From Salvelinus alpinus (taxonomy: Eukaryota; Chordata; Actinopteri; Salmoniformes; Salmonidae), in NCBI RefSeq assembly GCF_045679555.1, contig NC_092092.1, positions 10,602,690 to 10,666,689 of the forward strand: 64,000 nt of DNA. Direction: 5' to 3'. Positions 13,401 to 26,800 of this stretch are shown piece after piece. A program made the position numbers and the translations under genes. Every line of letters begins with the position of its first letter. Within the stretch, counting starts at the first letter, position 1. The notes below the pieces were generated by a model that did not search any database, was not told the DNA's origin, and saw only the letters and a list, made by a program, of their open reading frames with translations.

Positions 13401-14760
13401 CTCAATTGCAGCACAGTTCTAGAAACATAAATCCCTCTACTTTCATATCACATTGTTACAGGTTTTGGTTTTCCCATTTAGATTTCGAGGTTGGATGTTA
13501 CCAGGTTGGGTGCACCGATTGGTGTCACCTCATTAGTCAGTATGTGTTACACCTGTGCTGGCTTGTCATCTCGTTAGTCAGTATGTGTTACACCTGTGCT
13601 GGCTTGTCATCTCGTTAGTCAGTATGTGTTACACCTGTGCTGGCTTGTCATCTCCTTAGTCAGAAGGCGTTTCACCTTTGCTGGCACTGAGGATATTTAA
13701 GAGCACCTGGTACAGTGCTCCAGTTGGCTTGAGAGAGGTGGAGGGTTAACACATTTAGTTGACTCTCCCTATTAGATTTTTTAAAGAATATCTTTATCAG
13801 ATCTTCATTAAGACAGTGTGGAGCCGGTGCTAGATATGGGTTGGGAAACATACCTCAATGCAGGGATGGGATATGCCACTGAACTCAATTGTACCTTTAT
13901 CCACACTGCTCCATCGAGAAGATATAAGTACTGCTAGTTTTCCCAGACAACTGTCCTTTTCATCCTCATACTAGTTAGCAGCAGCCATTATGGAATGGCA
14001 CGTTGCATTGAACAAAGGAGTTGGTTGGCTGTCACGGCCATTCCAAAATGGCCCCGGTGGCTACTGCTAACTAGCATGAGGGCAAAAAGGGTTGATTTCT
14101 GGGAAACTAGCAGTATGTCAATCTTCTTGATTGTAGTGTGGATAAAGGTACAATGGCCTATCCCATCTCTGCATTGAGGTACGTTTTCCCACCCATATCT
14201 CGTGCCAGCTCCACGGTGTCTTCATGTAAACTTGATTGCCTTCTGACCTCAGTGCAGCTTATTGTAAACAAGCATAATGGTACATGATCTTCCAATATTG
14301 TGTATAACCCTGGAAGACAGACAGGGGGTGCTGTATTGAAGCCACCTCGCAGCCATCTTGGCACTAAATGACAAAAATAAGTCAATTTCTGCTATACTAA
14401 CAGCTCATCTGTCTAATTGGCAATCAACAACATTAACATATAGCGCAACAATATAGGTGTTAAAAATACAGTACTTCTGTCCAAAGGTTGCGTGAGCTCA
14501 GCTCCCACAGCCCAACCATCGCCGACATCACTCTTGATGTTGAGAGGCACAAATAGTGAGGTGTCTGGTGATCGTGACGAGCTGTTCGAATAAACACCTC
14601 GTCTGGAGGTCAGAAGACCAGACCAGGGGTCATTCAATGACGTTGTAGATCCAAAGTTTCCACAAGGACTGTCCACCAGAGCGTTTTTGTTTCGTACAGA
14701 TATGGCGCATATTCTGTGCTGTACTCTTGAGAATAACAACATACAGCGGTTTACTGACAT
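7442..14760 (-). CDS. supv3l1: ATP-dependent RNA helicase SUPV3L1 (SUV3), mitochondrial
   Basis: Fifteen coding exons: 14760-14475, 12869-12792, 12661-12554, 12434-12320, 12002-11834, 11670-11562, 11383-11306, 11143-11052, 10892-10712, 10495-10402, 9969-9750, 9626-9546, 9422-9246, 8189-8041, 7850-7442. All junctions are GT-AG and in phase, giving 781 aa against 786 in human. The N-terminus ([16 protein letters not shown]) is basic and lacks acids, as in a mitochondrial targeting peptide. Helicase motifs: Walker A GPTNSGKT at 212-219, DEIQ at 295-298, QIAGRAGR at 470-477. The C-terminal part has LDLYLWLSYRF and ends in a lysine-rich tail. The family unwinds RNA for degradation with PNPase in the mitochondrial matrix. 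The ATG at 14760 opens exon 1 in the expected family position. No break is seen, so it appears functional. Introns hold a SINE (intron 4) and foldback DNA (intron 1). Confidence 0.97.
12078..12262 (+). repeat. tRNA-derived SINE in supv3l1 intron 4
   Basis: B-box-like GCTGGTTCGAAT, then a body with GAGCAAGGCACTTAACCCT and an AATAAAAC tail, a pattern common in salmonid SINEs. The 5' end is diverged and its A box is hard to place. Confidence 0.7.
13099..13201. repeat. Imperfect 38-bp inverted repeat
   Basis: The arm at 13102-13139 (GCCCCAGTATCTGT core) is repeated in reverse complement at 13163-13201 with a few mismatches and a loop of about 25 nt. Lies in supv3l1 intron 1. Confidence 0.75.
13532..13667 (+). 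repeat. 41-bp minisatellite, about 3.3 copies
   Basis: Units start at 13532, 13573, 13614 and 13655. Each contains TTAGTCAGTATGTGTTACAC; the last is diverged. Just downstream is TATTTAAGAGCACC, a TATA-like string, so the array could be the repeated region of an old LTR or transposon promoter. That reading is only a guess. Confidence 0.85.
13801..14232. repeat. Long foldback (inverted repeat) in supv3l1 intron 1
   Basis: Left arm about 13803-14012 and right arm about 14030-14232 are reverse complements with scattered mismatches and small gaps. Shared blocks include AGATATGGG, ACCTCAATGCAG, GTACCTTTATCCACACT, ACTGCTAGTTT and CTAGTTAGCAG. The loop is very short. No ORF. It could be a hairpin-type MITE or an inverted duplication. 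Confidence 0.85.
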
Positions 14761-15585
14761 CCTTGGTTGCTAGATACAGTCCGCGATTATGTTGCCTTGT
14801 CTGGTGTGTGTCAATAAACACTTTTCAATGTCCCATTTTATGCAATGTGTCATAATCTTTTGCTGGTAAGTCTTTTCACAGTATTGTAGCAGACTGTCTA
14901 CATGGGCTTCATTCTGTGATACAACGTGCAGGAGGACCCTTGTTTGCTTTGGAGTCCAAAAATATGCCTGTAGCAATATGTCAAAATATATATAGTAATT
15001 CCGGAAATGCGTTGAATTAATTAGAAAACATAATTGTTTCTATAAAAATACCGTGATTATACGTTGAAATTATATATGTACTATATGAGCACATATCTAC
15101 TGATAATACTCTGGCATGTCTGTGGTGCCTACATTTCACAAATCAAAAGGCCCTTGAAAAGGTCAAAGCCGGATCAAAGGTTAAAGTGCGCATTGCTAAA
15201 AACCTGAAAACAAATGTTAGTTATAAATTATGATCGCGTTTGGGGAGGTGCTGCCTTCATATTCATACCTGAACACAATTCATGAAAATAAAGCACACAA
15301 AAAAACAACACATTTCTGGGATTCAGCGTGATATAAGAGGTGTAGCGTGAGTTTGCGTGATCAATGTCAATTGCATGTGTCTCACGGTTAATGCGTGAGA
15401 GTTAGCAGCTCTAGTTATGCACAAATGCACGAAATTAAAATGCCTACTATAACTCAGCATTTGAGTGAGATCAATGGAAAACAATATTCTTGTGATAGTT
15501 AAAAATTTTATGCATATAACCAGGTAAAATCCAAATGTGCAAATCCCTGTAGGTCCATAGGACCAGGATTGAAACCCCTAATATA
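14761..15585. other. supv3l1 upstream region
   Basis: Region 5' of the supv3l1 start codon; it should hold the 5' UTR and promoter. I see no TATA box at a fixed distance and no other gene. Confidence 0.4.
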
Positions 15586-16864
15586 CTGAACATAAATATA
15601 AACGCAACGTGCAACAATTTCAGTTCATATAAGGAAACCAGTCAATTGAAATAAATTCATTAGGCCCTAATATATGGATTTCACATTACTGGAAATATAG
15701 ATATTGATCTGTTTCTGAAAGGTAACTTAAAAAAGGTAGGGGCGTGGATCAGAAAACCAGTCAGTATCTGGTGTGACCATTTGCAGCACAGCACATCTCC
15801 TTCACATAGAGTTGATCAGGTTGTTGATTGTGGCCTGTGCAATGTTGTCCCACTCCTCTTCAATGGCTGTGCGAAGTTGCTGGATATTGGCGGGAACTGG
15901 AATACGCTGTCATACACGTCAATCCAGAGCATCCCATACATGCTCAGTGGGTGACATGTCTGGTGAGTATGCAGACCATTGACATTTAAAGGTAAATCGC
16001 ACAACCTCAAAAGCTAGCTAATGAGGTGACTCATGCAGGACACTTAAGGCTGATGAGTAAGTGTCACATCCCAATGTGCTACAGAATAACTGGGACATTT
16101 TCAGCTTCCTGGAACTGTGTAAAGATCAAGTTCAATCAATCAAGTTTATTTTATATAGCCCTTCGTACATCAGCTAATATCTCGAAGTGCTGTACAGAAA
16201 CCCAGCCTAAAACCCCAAACAGCAAGCAATGCAGGTGTAGAAGCACGGTGGCTTCTACACCTAAAGATCCTTGCGACATGGGGCTGAGCATTATGATGCT
16301 GAAACCTGAGGTGATGGCAGCAGATGAATGGTACGACAATGGGCCTCAGGATCTCGTCACGGTATCTCTGTACATTCAAATTGCCATCGATAAAATGCAA
16401 TTCTGTTTGCTGTCCGTAGCTGGTAGGGGCACCTATAATAACCCCACTGTCCCCATGGGGCACTATGTTCACAACGTTGACATCAGCAAACTTCTCACCA
16501 ACACGCCTTCTCTGGCAACAGCTCTGGTGGTCATTACTGCAGTCAGCATGCCAATTGCACACTCACTCAAAACTTGAAACATCTGTGGCATTGTGTTGTG
16601 TGACAAAACTGCTTTTTTGTCCCCAGCACAAGGTGCACCTGTGTAATTATCATGCTGTTTAATCAGCTTCTTGATAATGCCACACTTGTCAGGTGGATGG
16701 ATTATCTTGTAAAAGGAGAAATGCTCACTAACAGGGATGTAAACAAATTTTTGCTCAAAATTTGAGAGAAATAAGCTTTTTGTGCCTATTGGACAATTTC
16801 GGGGATCTTTTATTTCAGCTCATGAAACCAACACTTTACATGTTGCATTTATATTGTTGTTCAG
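15586..16864 (-). mobile_element. Tc1-like transposon, type A copy 1, defective
   Basis: Terminal repeats CTGAACATAAATATAAACGC on the left and ATATTGTTGTTCAG on the right define the copy. Minus-strand fragments such as [17 protein letters not shown] and IIMLSPMSQGSL match Tc1 transposase, but frames are broken. A LINE 3' end is inserted at 16128-16262. Copies of this type also occur at 24490-29181 and 53744-54590. Confidence 0.85.
16128..16262 (-). mobile_element. Truncated LINE 3' end inside Tc1 copy
   Basis: 135-bp insert flanked by a 7-bp direct repeat AAAGATC (16121-16127 and 16263-16269). It matches in reverse the 3' end of the LINE seen at 25080-25387 and 62275-64000, including GCAAGCAATGCAGGTGTAGA. 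The duplication shows target-primed insertion of a 5'-truncated copy. Confidence 0.85.
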
Positions 16865-17775
16865 TGCATAAGTAATCAGAACGTATTAAAGACATCACTC
16901 CAACACATACAAGTCTAAATTCGCATTTCCTTTAAATCGATGACGGATGGATATAGACAGGTTGGATATATACACAAATGTTCAACGTCCACACAAGTCT
17001 GTTACATTGGACCCAGTATAAAAATGAACATGCAGTGGTGGGTCAGGGCAGTATTTGGCATAACAGTTTCTTCATGACCTTACAGGCACTTAAAAAAGAT
17101 ATTGCCTGTATAGTGTTCAGATGTAGCACAGCCCCATCTGAGCTTAAATATTTAACCTTAGAGAAATTATGTAAAGTGGTATTTCCCTAAATCTAGAACC
17201 CCCAAAAATGTAAGTACCCATTAAACAGCATTTTGTGTCACCTCAATCCAATGCCACTAGCAAAAGCATTTATTGATATATAATATATTTGAAGAAAGCG
17301 CAAATTACAAGAAAAAGTGAAGTGAAAAAAAAGAATCAAACTACAGGTTGTAGCTACACTAAATGACTTAAGATGTAAAAGATTTCTAACTCTTAAGGTG
17401 AATTATAAACAAGGTACTATTTGAGCTCAAATAATAACTATTGTCTTACAGCTTGACCTTAGAAACTGACCCGACTGCCAGCATTGACATGATACTAACC
17501 CATCACATTCAATTTGACCTGCTTACATGCACTGGAACGTCTTTTGAAATATCTAGTAGTGAATTGTATGCCAGTGTTGAGCCAATCCACGTGCCTCTTT
17601 TACAGAAAGGATATGTCCCAAAAAAATGTGATGGTAGCTCCCATTCCAGTGCTATTTATTGTGTGTCAAAGAGACGAGTCCATACATTACGCTAACAGAG
17701 TAGACCCAGCACAGTCAGTTGCACCAGTAGGTCACTGTCACATTGCAGAAGGTAGATGTATTAAATGGCTGACTC
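16865..17775. other. Spacer downstream of vps26a, no gene seen
   Basis: Between the Tc1 copy and the end of vps26a. Plus-strand open frames of 60-105 codons show no family resemblance. Confidence 0.45.
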
Positions 17776-17781
17776 TTTATT
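17776..17781 (-). promoter_or_regulatory. Candidate polyadenylation signal of vps26a
   Basis: AATAAA on the minus strand, 95 nt past the vps26a stop codon. Confidence 0.5.
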
Positions 17782-17875
17782 TTCTCTTTGCGTGTCGAGT
17801 GGCGCCCCCTCTCTCTTCTCATTTGCTTTAAGCTATAATCAGAAGCATTCTCAGCATTTTTTTTCTCAGCAGCTT

Positions 17876-20800
17876 TCACATTTCGGGTTGCTGCTCAGCA
17901 GTAAGGGTCGGCCGTGGCTCCGGCGACTCGTAGCGTTGGAAGTTCCTTTTCCTTATTTTCTCAGGAGCTTTCCTCCAGAGAACGACCTCCTAGTAATAGA
18001 GAAGAATTACATCAACACTAGTCACAGTGATCCTCTCATAGGTTATTGTAAATGTGCATATTGAGATGAGTCGATCGCTTTCAATAATACTATAGGCCTA
18101 CTTCCTTGTTTTGAGTTCAAACTACTGTAATATTTAACTACTGTAATATGTTGCTGCCACAGATATACACTACATGACCAAAAGTATGTGGACACCATCG
18201 AACATCTCATTCCAAAATCATATGTATTAATATGGAGTTGGTCCCCCTTTGCTGCTATAACAGCCTCCACTCTTCTGGGAAGGTTTTCCACTAGATGTTG
18301 GAAGATTGCTGCGTGGACTTACATTCAGCCACAAGAACATTAGTGAGGTTCGGCACTGATGTTAGGCGATTAGGCCTGGCTCGCAGTCCGCGTTCCAATT
18401 CATCCCAAAGGTGTTCGATGGGGTTGAGGTCAGGGCTCTGTGCAGGCCAGTAAAGGTCTTCCACACCGATCTCAACAAGCCATTTCTGTATGGACCTCGC
18501 TTGGTGCACGGGGGCATTGTCATGCTGAAACAGGAAAGGTCCTTCCCCAAACTGTTGCCACAAAGTTGGAAGCACAGAATCGTCTAGAACATAATTGTAT
18601 GCTGTAGCGTTAACATTTCCCTTCACTGGAACTAAGGGGCCTAGCCCGAACCATGAAAAACAACCCCAGACCATTATTCCTCCTCCACCAAACTTTACAG
18701 TTGGCACTATGCATTGGGGCAGGTAGCATTCTCCTGGCATCCGCCAAATCCAGATTAGTTTGTTGGACTGCCAGATGGCGAAGAGTGATTCATGGCGGCG
18801 AGCTTTACACCACTCCAGCCGACGCTTGACATTGTGATCTTAAGCTCGTGTGCAGCTGCTCGGCCATGGAAACCCATTTACTAAAGCTCCCAACGAACAG
18901 TTCTTGTGCTGATGTTGCTTCCAAAGGCAGTTTGGCTGTGTGCTCGATTTTATACACGTGTCAGCAATGGGTGTGGCTGAAATAGACAAATCCACTAATT
19001 TGATGGGGTGTACACATACTTTTGTATACAGTACCAGTGAAAAATGTGGACACCTACTCATTCCAGGGTTTTTCTTTATTTTGACTATTTTCTACAATCG
19101 TAGAATAATAGTGAAGACATCAAAACTATTAAATAACACATATGGAATCATGTAGTAACCACCAAAAAAAAAAGTGTTAAATCAAAATATATTTTGTATT
19201 CTTCAAAGTAGCCACCCTTTGCCTTGATGACAGCTTTGCACTCTTGGCATTCTCTCAACCAGCTTCATGAGGTAGTCACCTGGAATGCATTTCAATTAAA
19301 AATGTGCCTTAAAAGTTATTTGTGGAATTTCTTTCCTTCTTAATGCAGCTGAGCCAATCAGTTGTGTTGTGACAAGGTAGGGGTGGAATACAGAAGCTAG
19401 CCCTATTTGGTAAAATCCCAAGATCAGCTCAAATAAGCAAAGCGAGATGACAGTCCATCATTACTTTCAGACATGAAGGTCAGTCAATCTGGAAAACTTC
19501 AATAACTTTGAACGTTTCTTCAAGTGCAGTCGAAAAAAACCATCAAGCGCTATGATGAAACTGGCTCTCGTGAGGACCGCCACAGGAAAGGAAGATGCCG
19601 AGTTACCTCTGCTGCAGAGGATAAGTTCATTAGAGTTACCAGCCTCAGAAATTGCAGCCCAAATAAGTGCTTCAGAGTTAAAGTAACAGACATCTCAACA
19701 TCAACTGTTCAGAGGAGACTGTGTGAATCAGGCTTTCATGGTTGAAATGCTGCAAAGAAACCACTACTAAAGGACACCAATAATAAGAAGAGACTTGCTT
19801 GGGCCAAGAAACACAAGCAATGGACATTAGACCGGTGGAAATCTGTCCTTTGGTCTAATGAGTCCAAATTTTAGATTTTTGGTTTCAACCGCAGTGTCTT
19901 TGTGAGACGCAGAGTAGGTGAACAGATGATCTCCGCATGTGTGGTTCCCACCGTGAAGCATGGAGGAGGATGTGTGATGGTGCTTTGCTGGTGACTCAGT
20001 GATTTATTTAGAATTCAAGGCACACTTAACGAGCATGGCTACCACAGCATTCTGCAGCGATACACCATTCCATCTGGTTTTCGCTTAGTGGGACTGTCAT
20101 TTGTTCTTCAACGGGACAATGACTCAACACACCTCCAGGCTGTGTAAGAGCTATTTGACCAAGAAGGAGAGTGATGGAGTGCTGCATCAGATGACGTGGT
20201 CTCCACAATCACCCGACCTCAACCCAATTGAGATGGTTTGGGATGAGTTGGACCGCAGAGTGAAGGAAAAGCAGCCAACAAGTGCTCAGCATATATGAGA
20301 ATTCCTTCAAGACTGTTGGAAAAGCATTCCAGGTGAAGCTGGTTGAGAGAATGCCAAGAGTGTGCAAAGCTGTCATCAAGGCAAAGGGTGGCTACTTTGA
20401 AGAATCTAAAATCGAACACTTTTTTGGTTACTACATGGATTCCATGTGTGTTATTTCATAGTTTTGATGTCTTCACTATTGTTTTACAATGTAGAAAATT
20501 GTGAAAATAACGAAAAACCCTTGAATGAGTAGGTGTGTCCAAACTTTTGTCTGGTACTGTATATAGTTTGTCTGGTACTGTATATAGTGTATCTGCAGTC
20601 TTGGAACAATAACGACAGACTGGTAAATGGAGGTTGGCTTTGATGTTCTGTACCTGCTGTTTGAAGTATCTCCTGTCCTCCTCATCCACCAGCACCAGGT
20701 TGAGGAAGTACCGCACAGAGAACTTCTTGTTGACGTCCCTCATGGTGGCTGTCAGGTCGTAGCCAGCCAAAAACAGACGGATGGGAATGGACTCTCCTAA

Positions 20801-23800
20801 GAGCGAAAGAACAGGCATGAAGAGGATTGTGAAACAAGTTCCATGGCAAGAAGAGACAGATGTACACTAGTCCTGAAAACATTATGCTGCTTTGGTGAGG
20901 CGGATTAACAAAATAAAATAGACAATGAAATAAAAATCATAATATTGGGACAAATCAACACCATATTGTGCTTACCTTTCACAGGGGCGCCATCCATTAT
21001 GTCATACTTGGCAACAGTGTCCGTCTCTGTAGTTGTGCTAGGCCCTGCGAAGTAATGTCACATGACCAAATACATACATTTCACACTGTTCTTAAAGCAA
21101 ACGCAGAGACTACAGGGATGTTTTAGGTTCACAAAATTTGAAATCTGAAGAATCTGGAACATTCAATAATTTTAAATAAAAATGCTATTTAAAAGAGTAA
21201 CATCTTATGCCGTTTTAAGTTAACTTTCTCTTTAAGTAAACCTCATCTCACCTATTCCAGTCATCTCCTTCTTTATCAACTGAAGTTCCATGTGCTGGAT
21301 TTTGATTCTCACCAGAAGGAAATAGATTTTACCCACAATGACATCTTTCAGGTGGTATCTGAGAAGACAGTTGAGGTCAGGTCAAGTTATACATTTATAA
21401 TAATGTATATATAAATTCTAATCATTTATTACATTTATGACTTCTAAATTCTGAATCTGAAACTGATTGACATGTATTTGCTACTGTGCTATGGTTTGAA
21501 TGCATGCATGTCTTATAGTGGTATATATATATATATATATATCTTACTTGGACTTGTTGTATTCAAACTCTATGTGTAGACAGTCTTCAATGCCAACTTC
21601 CATTTTAATGGAATTATTCACATCAGGGTAAGTAGCCAGCTGATGGACAATGAGCTCATACTCTTTCACCAGATCAGACAGTCTCCTCATTACTGTCACT
21701 TTGAGGAAATATCTACAGGAAATAACAAAAGGAGAGTTATGGATGGCTTACAACAATGCAAATTACATTCAACCGACACACTGCTTATATTCATAAGGTG
21801 GATGCAGCAATGACAACAAGAAGCCATCAGATGCAGTTTCACAGATCATCTCAAGCTGTGCCAATAGAAAGGGACGATGCAGAGTACATCTGGTTATGAC
21901 AGAGTCTTGTGCGCTAACCTCAGTCGAACATTGGTTCCAACGTAAGATTCATAGGGCTTCTCCACCTGCGTGAACTCAAAGTCGTAGCTTCGGTTCTGGG
22001 TCAACTCCCCTGGCAGGGCAAGCTCCTTCACCAGGTTCACAAACTCATGTGTGTTGCTTTTATCACTGAAGAGCTCTGAAAGAAATAGACCACAAGTTTA
22101 AACACCTCTGTTAGGGTCATCACATCATCACACACAGGAACCTCACATTTCCAGTAAGCACATCCGTTGTACCGAGGGAAAAAAATTTTTTAACAAAAGT
22201 ATAAATAGAGGAGTCCTAAATCTATTAACCTAGATTGTCCTGTATTACATTTTAACTTTTGTCCTATGATCAGACATTCAGATATTAATATGTTATTTGT
22301 AGGCTTCCCAAAATTCCTCAGTCAGTTTGACAACATTGAACCAACACTTAGTAATGGTCAAGGAATCCTCACAGAAACACTTTGTCATCAGGCCAGAGTG
22401 TGTGCTGTGGACTGTGGACAACTGCGGTTTTCACATGACAAGCACATGCTTTGCTAAGCGGTTTAGCATAAATGAGACTGATAGCGCACTTGGTTTGTGA
22501 ACCAATGAACAATGCATGGTTGGTGTTTGAGGTGGGCGCTGTTGTTAGGTTACAATGTCAAAATATCAATTTACACAAACTCACCAATCTGCCCAACAAA
22601 CTCAATTCGAATCCCCTGGTGTTCTAGTCTCTTGCCTGTCTGCCTCACATTGAGATTCACCTTACAAGAAAACACAAACAAGTTATGGGGTATTGACATA
22701 GGACACAGTTGCTATGTTTCCCTTAACTTGTCAACATTCAGAAAGTTTGCATAAAAAATAGATGTGACAATTGCCTGCTACGGTGCGTTTCCATTTAACT
22801 ATCCCGACGATAAAAACACCTTGACGTAATGTCATCACACCTAAAGAAAAAAACTATTTTTCACAACCTACAGTGTCGAATAAAAATGAAGTGGTTAAAG
22901 TGTTTCCATTAGCCATTTACGCAAATAACCTAATAAAGTGGCGACAGCCTGTAGCCTATGCCCTCCCACCTATCTGTTACATGTCTCAGGTAGCCCCGGG
23001 AAAACCAGCATGGATAGAATGCAATAACTGACAAATATTTGCCACATTCTAATAATTCTCGTCAACATATCACCACGGCCGGCCTGTGCCATGTTGAAAC
23101 TTCAACTGTAATAATTATTGGATGGTGAAACTTGCCAACCAACCAGAAAAGCAAGGCGAAGCAATTCAGGCATTCCTGAAAGTCAGGACAATCACTGTGC
23201 TGCAAAAAAACATCACTTTTCTAGTTGAACATTTTTATTTTGAAAGCAGTAGGCATTTAGAATTACATGTGGAATGGCACTTCAGAGTTGAGCGATGAGG
23301 TCACGTGCCCCGCGTACCTTCAAAAGTATTTGTTGCAATAAAGAAATGTCATGTCAAATGTGTGTATGTGCGCAACGCTCACCTTCCCAGAGACTGATTC
23401 TCCATCATAAAAAAGGTAGTTCTTCTCCACTTTTCCATCCTCTGTTTTGAGTTCTGCGGTCTTCCTAGTCTCTGCATCATTGAGTAGGACATCAATTTCA
23501 CACACAGGACCAAATAAACCACCCAGGAAACTCTGAAACACAGGAAGACTTAATAAGTATACAATCATCTCAAAAAGGCACATACAATCGCATAACGTTA
23601 CACAGGCACAGAATCTGCTAACCTGACAGCTGACGTTAACACAGTCAACATTTCTAGTAGTTTTGACTGGATTGAGCGCTCCGCGTACCCTCGATAAAGA
23701 TGAATGGAGGATTGTTCATGCATTGTGTGCAAACTGACGTTTTTTCGAGCTGACGATTGTATACTAGCCATGTCCAACTCTGATTGTGAGATGAAGTTAC

Positions 23801-26800
23801 GTCAGGATGCCACTGGGCCGCTAGCAAAGCCGGGAGAATAGGAATGCAGGGAAAGGGATACGGAAAGGTGGATTTCGAGGGAGGAATGGGGGAAGAAAAT
23901 TAGAAGGAAGAAGTAGGTTGAATAGAATGAGGCAGAGGTTGAGTGTGAATCTGTTGAACGATGGCGGAAAAGAGGGAAATGGTGTATGGAAGAAGATTGG
24001 GGTCAAATACAAAGAGTGAACTGTGCCCCCAGACCGAGTTCTGGAGGTGAAATGGAAGTGAATGAGGGAGATTTAAGTTAGGTGGAAGGTGTGGTGAGGA
24101 GTGCAGAGCCCGAGCCTTACATTGATGGGCATGGTTATGATGAAGACTAGTTTGGTCCAGTGGGAATGAGATTTTGAGAGAAAGTGGAGCCAGGCCTTTT
24201 GACTGATTCACTACATGGAACAACAGATCGTTCCACACAAAAAATTAGTGGTATCAGGTTGGGCGGAATATATGTTGGTTGCTGAAGGTAACCCGAAGAG
24301 GACTTGTGATGTTTGCTTGTGTTTTTCCCCCCCAGAGGGAGTGAGCACTCTGTGCGACGTCGCACCAAACGGCAGACCCGGTGGGGAGCGTGGTGAAAGA
24401 GGTAACACAGTCTGTTCTTTTTGAGATTTGTATCAGCAGGGCATGGAACAGAGGGATGTGTAGTTTCGTGGCCATGATCCCTGTGCGTACACTGAACAAA
24501 AGTTAATGCAACAATTTCAAAGATATGAACTGTAAGGAAATTAGTCAATTGAAATAAATAAATTAGGCCCTAAATCTATGGATTTCACAAGTAGGAATAG
24601 AGATATGCTTTTATTTTTTTTATTTTTTTAAAGGTATCTCATGTAACTAGCATTTGCCTCATGCAGCGCAACACATTTCCTTCGCATGGAGTTGATCAGG
24701 CTGTTGATTGTGGCTTGGGGAATGTTGTCCCACACCTCTTCAATGGCTGTGCAAAGTTGCTGGATATTGGAGGGAACTGGAACACACTGTCATAAACGTC
24801 AATCTAGAGCATCCCAAACTGCTCAATGGGTGCAGTGCATTCAGAAAGTATTCAGTCCTCTGGACTTTTTCCACATTTTGTTACATTACAGCCTTATTAT
24901 AACATTTATTAAATTGTTTTCTCCCTCATCAATCTACACATAATGACAAAGCAAAAACTGGTTTTAGAAATGTTAGTACATTTATTAATACAAATTTAGA
25001 AACAATACATTTACATAAGTATTCAGACCCTTTATTCAGTACTTTGTTTAAGCACCTTTGGCAGCGATTACAGCCTCGAGGCTGTAATCCTGATTATTAT
25101 TTGACCATGCTTGTCATTTATGAACATTTTGAACATCTTGGCCATGTTCTGTTATAATCTCCACCCGGCACAGCCAGAAGAGGACTGGCCACCCCTCATA
25201 GCCTGGTTCCTCTCTAGGTTTCTTCCTGGGTTTTGGCCTTTCTAGGGAGTTTTTCCTAGCCACCGTGCTTCTACACCTGCATTGCTTGCTGTTTGGGGTT
25301 TTAGGCTGGGTTTTTTGTACAGCACTTCGAGATATTAGCTGATGTACGAAGGGCTATATAAAATAAACTTGATTGATTGATTGATTGAGGCTTGGGTATG
25401 ACGCTAAAACCTTGGCACACCTGTATTTGGGGAGTTCCTCCCATTCTTCTCTGCAGAGCCTCTCAAGCTCTGTCAGGTTGGATGGGGAGTGTCACTGCAC
25501 AGCTATTTCCAGGTCTCTCCAGAGATGTTCAATTGGGTTCAAGTCCGGGCTCTTGCTGGGCGACTCAAGGTCATTCAGAGACTTGTCCCGAAGCCACTCC
25601 TGCTTTGTCTTGGCTTTGTGTTTAGGGTCGTTGTCCTTTTGGAAGGTGAACCAGTCTGATGTCCTGTGCGCTCTGGAGCAGGTTTCATCAATGATCTCTC
25701 TGTACTTTGCTCTGTTCATCTTTCCCTCGATCCTGACTAGTCTCCCAGCCCCTGCCGCTGAAAAACATCCCCACAGCATGACCACCATACTTCACCGTAG
25801 GGATGGTGCCAGGTTTCTTCCAGACGTGACGCTTGGCATCCAGGCCAGAGTTCAATCTTGGTTTCTTCAGACCAGAGAATCTTGTTCCTCATGGTCTGAG
25901 AGTCCTTTAGGTTCCTTTTGGTAAACTCCAAGCGGGCGGTCATGTGACTTTTACTGAGGAGTGGCTTCCGTCTGGCCACTACCATAAAGGCCTGATTGGT
26001 AGAGTGCTGCAGAGATGGTTGTCCTTCTGGAAGATTCTCCCATCTTCACAGAGGAACCCTGAAGCTTTGTCAGAGTGACCATCGGGTTCTTGGTCACCTC
26101 CCTGACCAAGGCCCTTCTCCCCCGATTGCTCAGTTTGGCCGTGCGGCCAGCTCTAGCTGGAGTCTAGGTGGTTCCAAACTTCTTCCATTTAAGAATGGAG
26201 GAGGCCATTGTGTTCTTGGGGACCTTCAATTTTTTGGTACCCTTCCCCAGATCTATGCCTTGACACAATCCTGTCTCGGAACTCTACGGACAATTCCTTC
26301 GACCACATGTCTTGGTTTTTGCTCTGACATGCACTGTCAACTGTGGGACCTTATATAAACAGGTGTGTGCCTTACCAAATCATGTCCAATCAATTGAATT
26401 TACCACTGGTGGACTCATTTGTAGAAACATCTCAAGGATGATCAATGGAAACAGGATGCACCTGAGCTCAATTTCGAGTCTCACAGCAAAGGGTCTGAAT
26501 ACTTATGTAAATAAGGTCATTTCTAAAACTTGTTTTCGCTTTGTCATTATGGGGTAGTGTGTGTAGATTGAGGAAAATGTTTTCTTTAATGCATTTTAGA
26601 ATAAGGCTGTAACATAACAAAATACATTTGCCAAATGCACTGCATGTCTGGTAGTGAGTATGCAGGCCATGGAAGAACTGGGACATTTTCAGCTTCCAGG
26701 AATTGTGTACAGATCCTTGCAACATGGGGCCGTGCATTATCCTGCTGAAACATGAGGTGATAGCGGTGGATGAATGGCAAGACAATGGGCCTCAGGATTT

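Noticed and set aside
23533-23583. vps26a starting within the open frame at 23583
   Set aside because: A clear acceptor (TTTCAG) precedes AGTTTCCTGG at 23532, and ATG with a donor exists at 29878.
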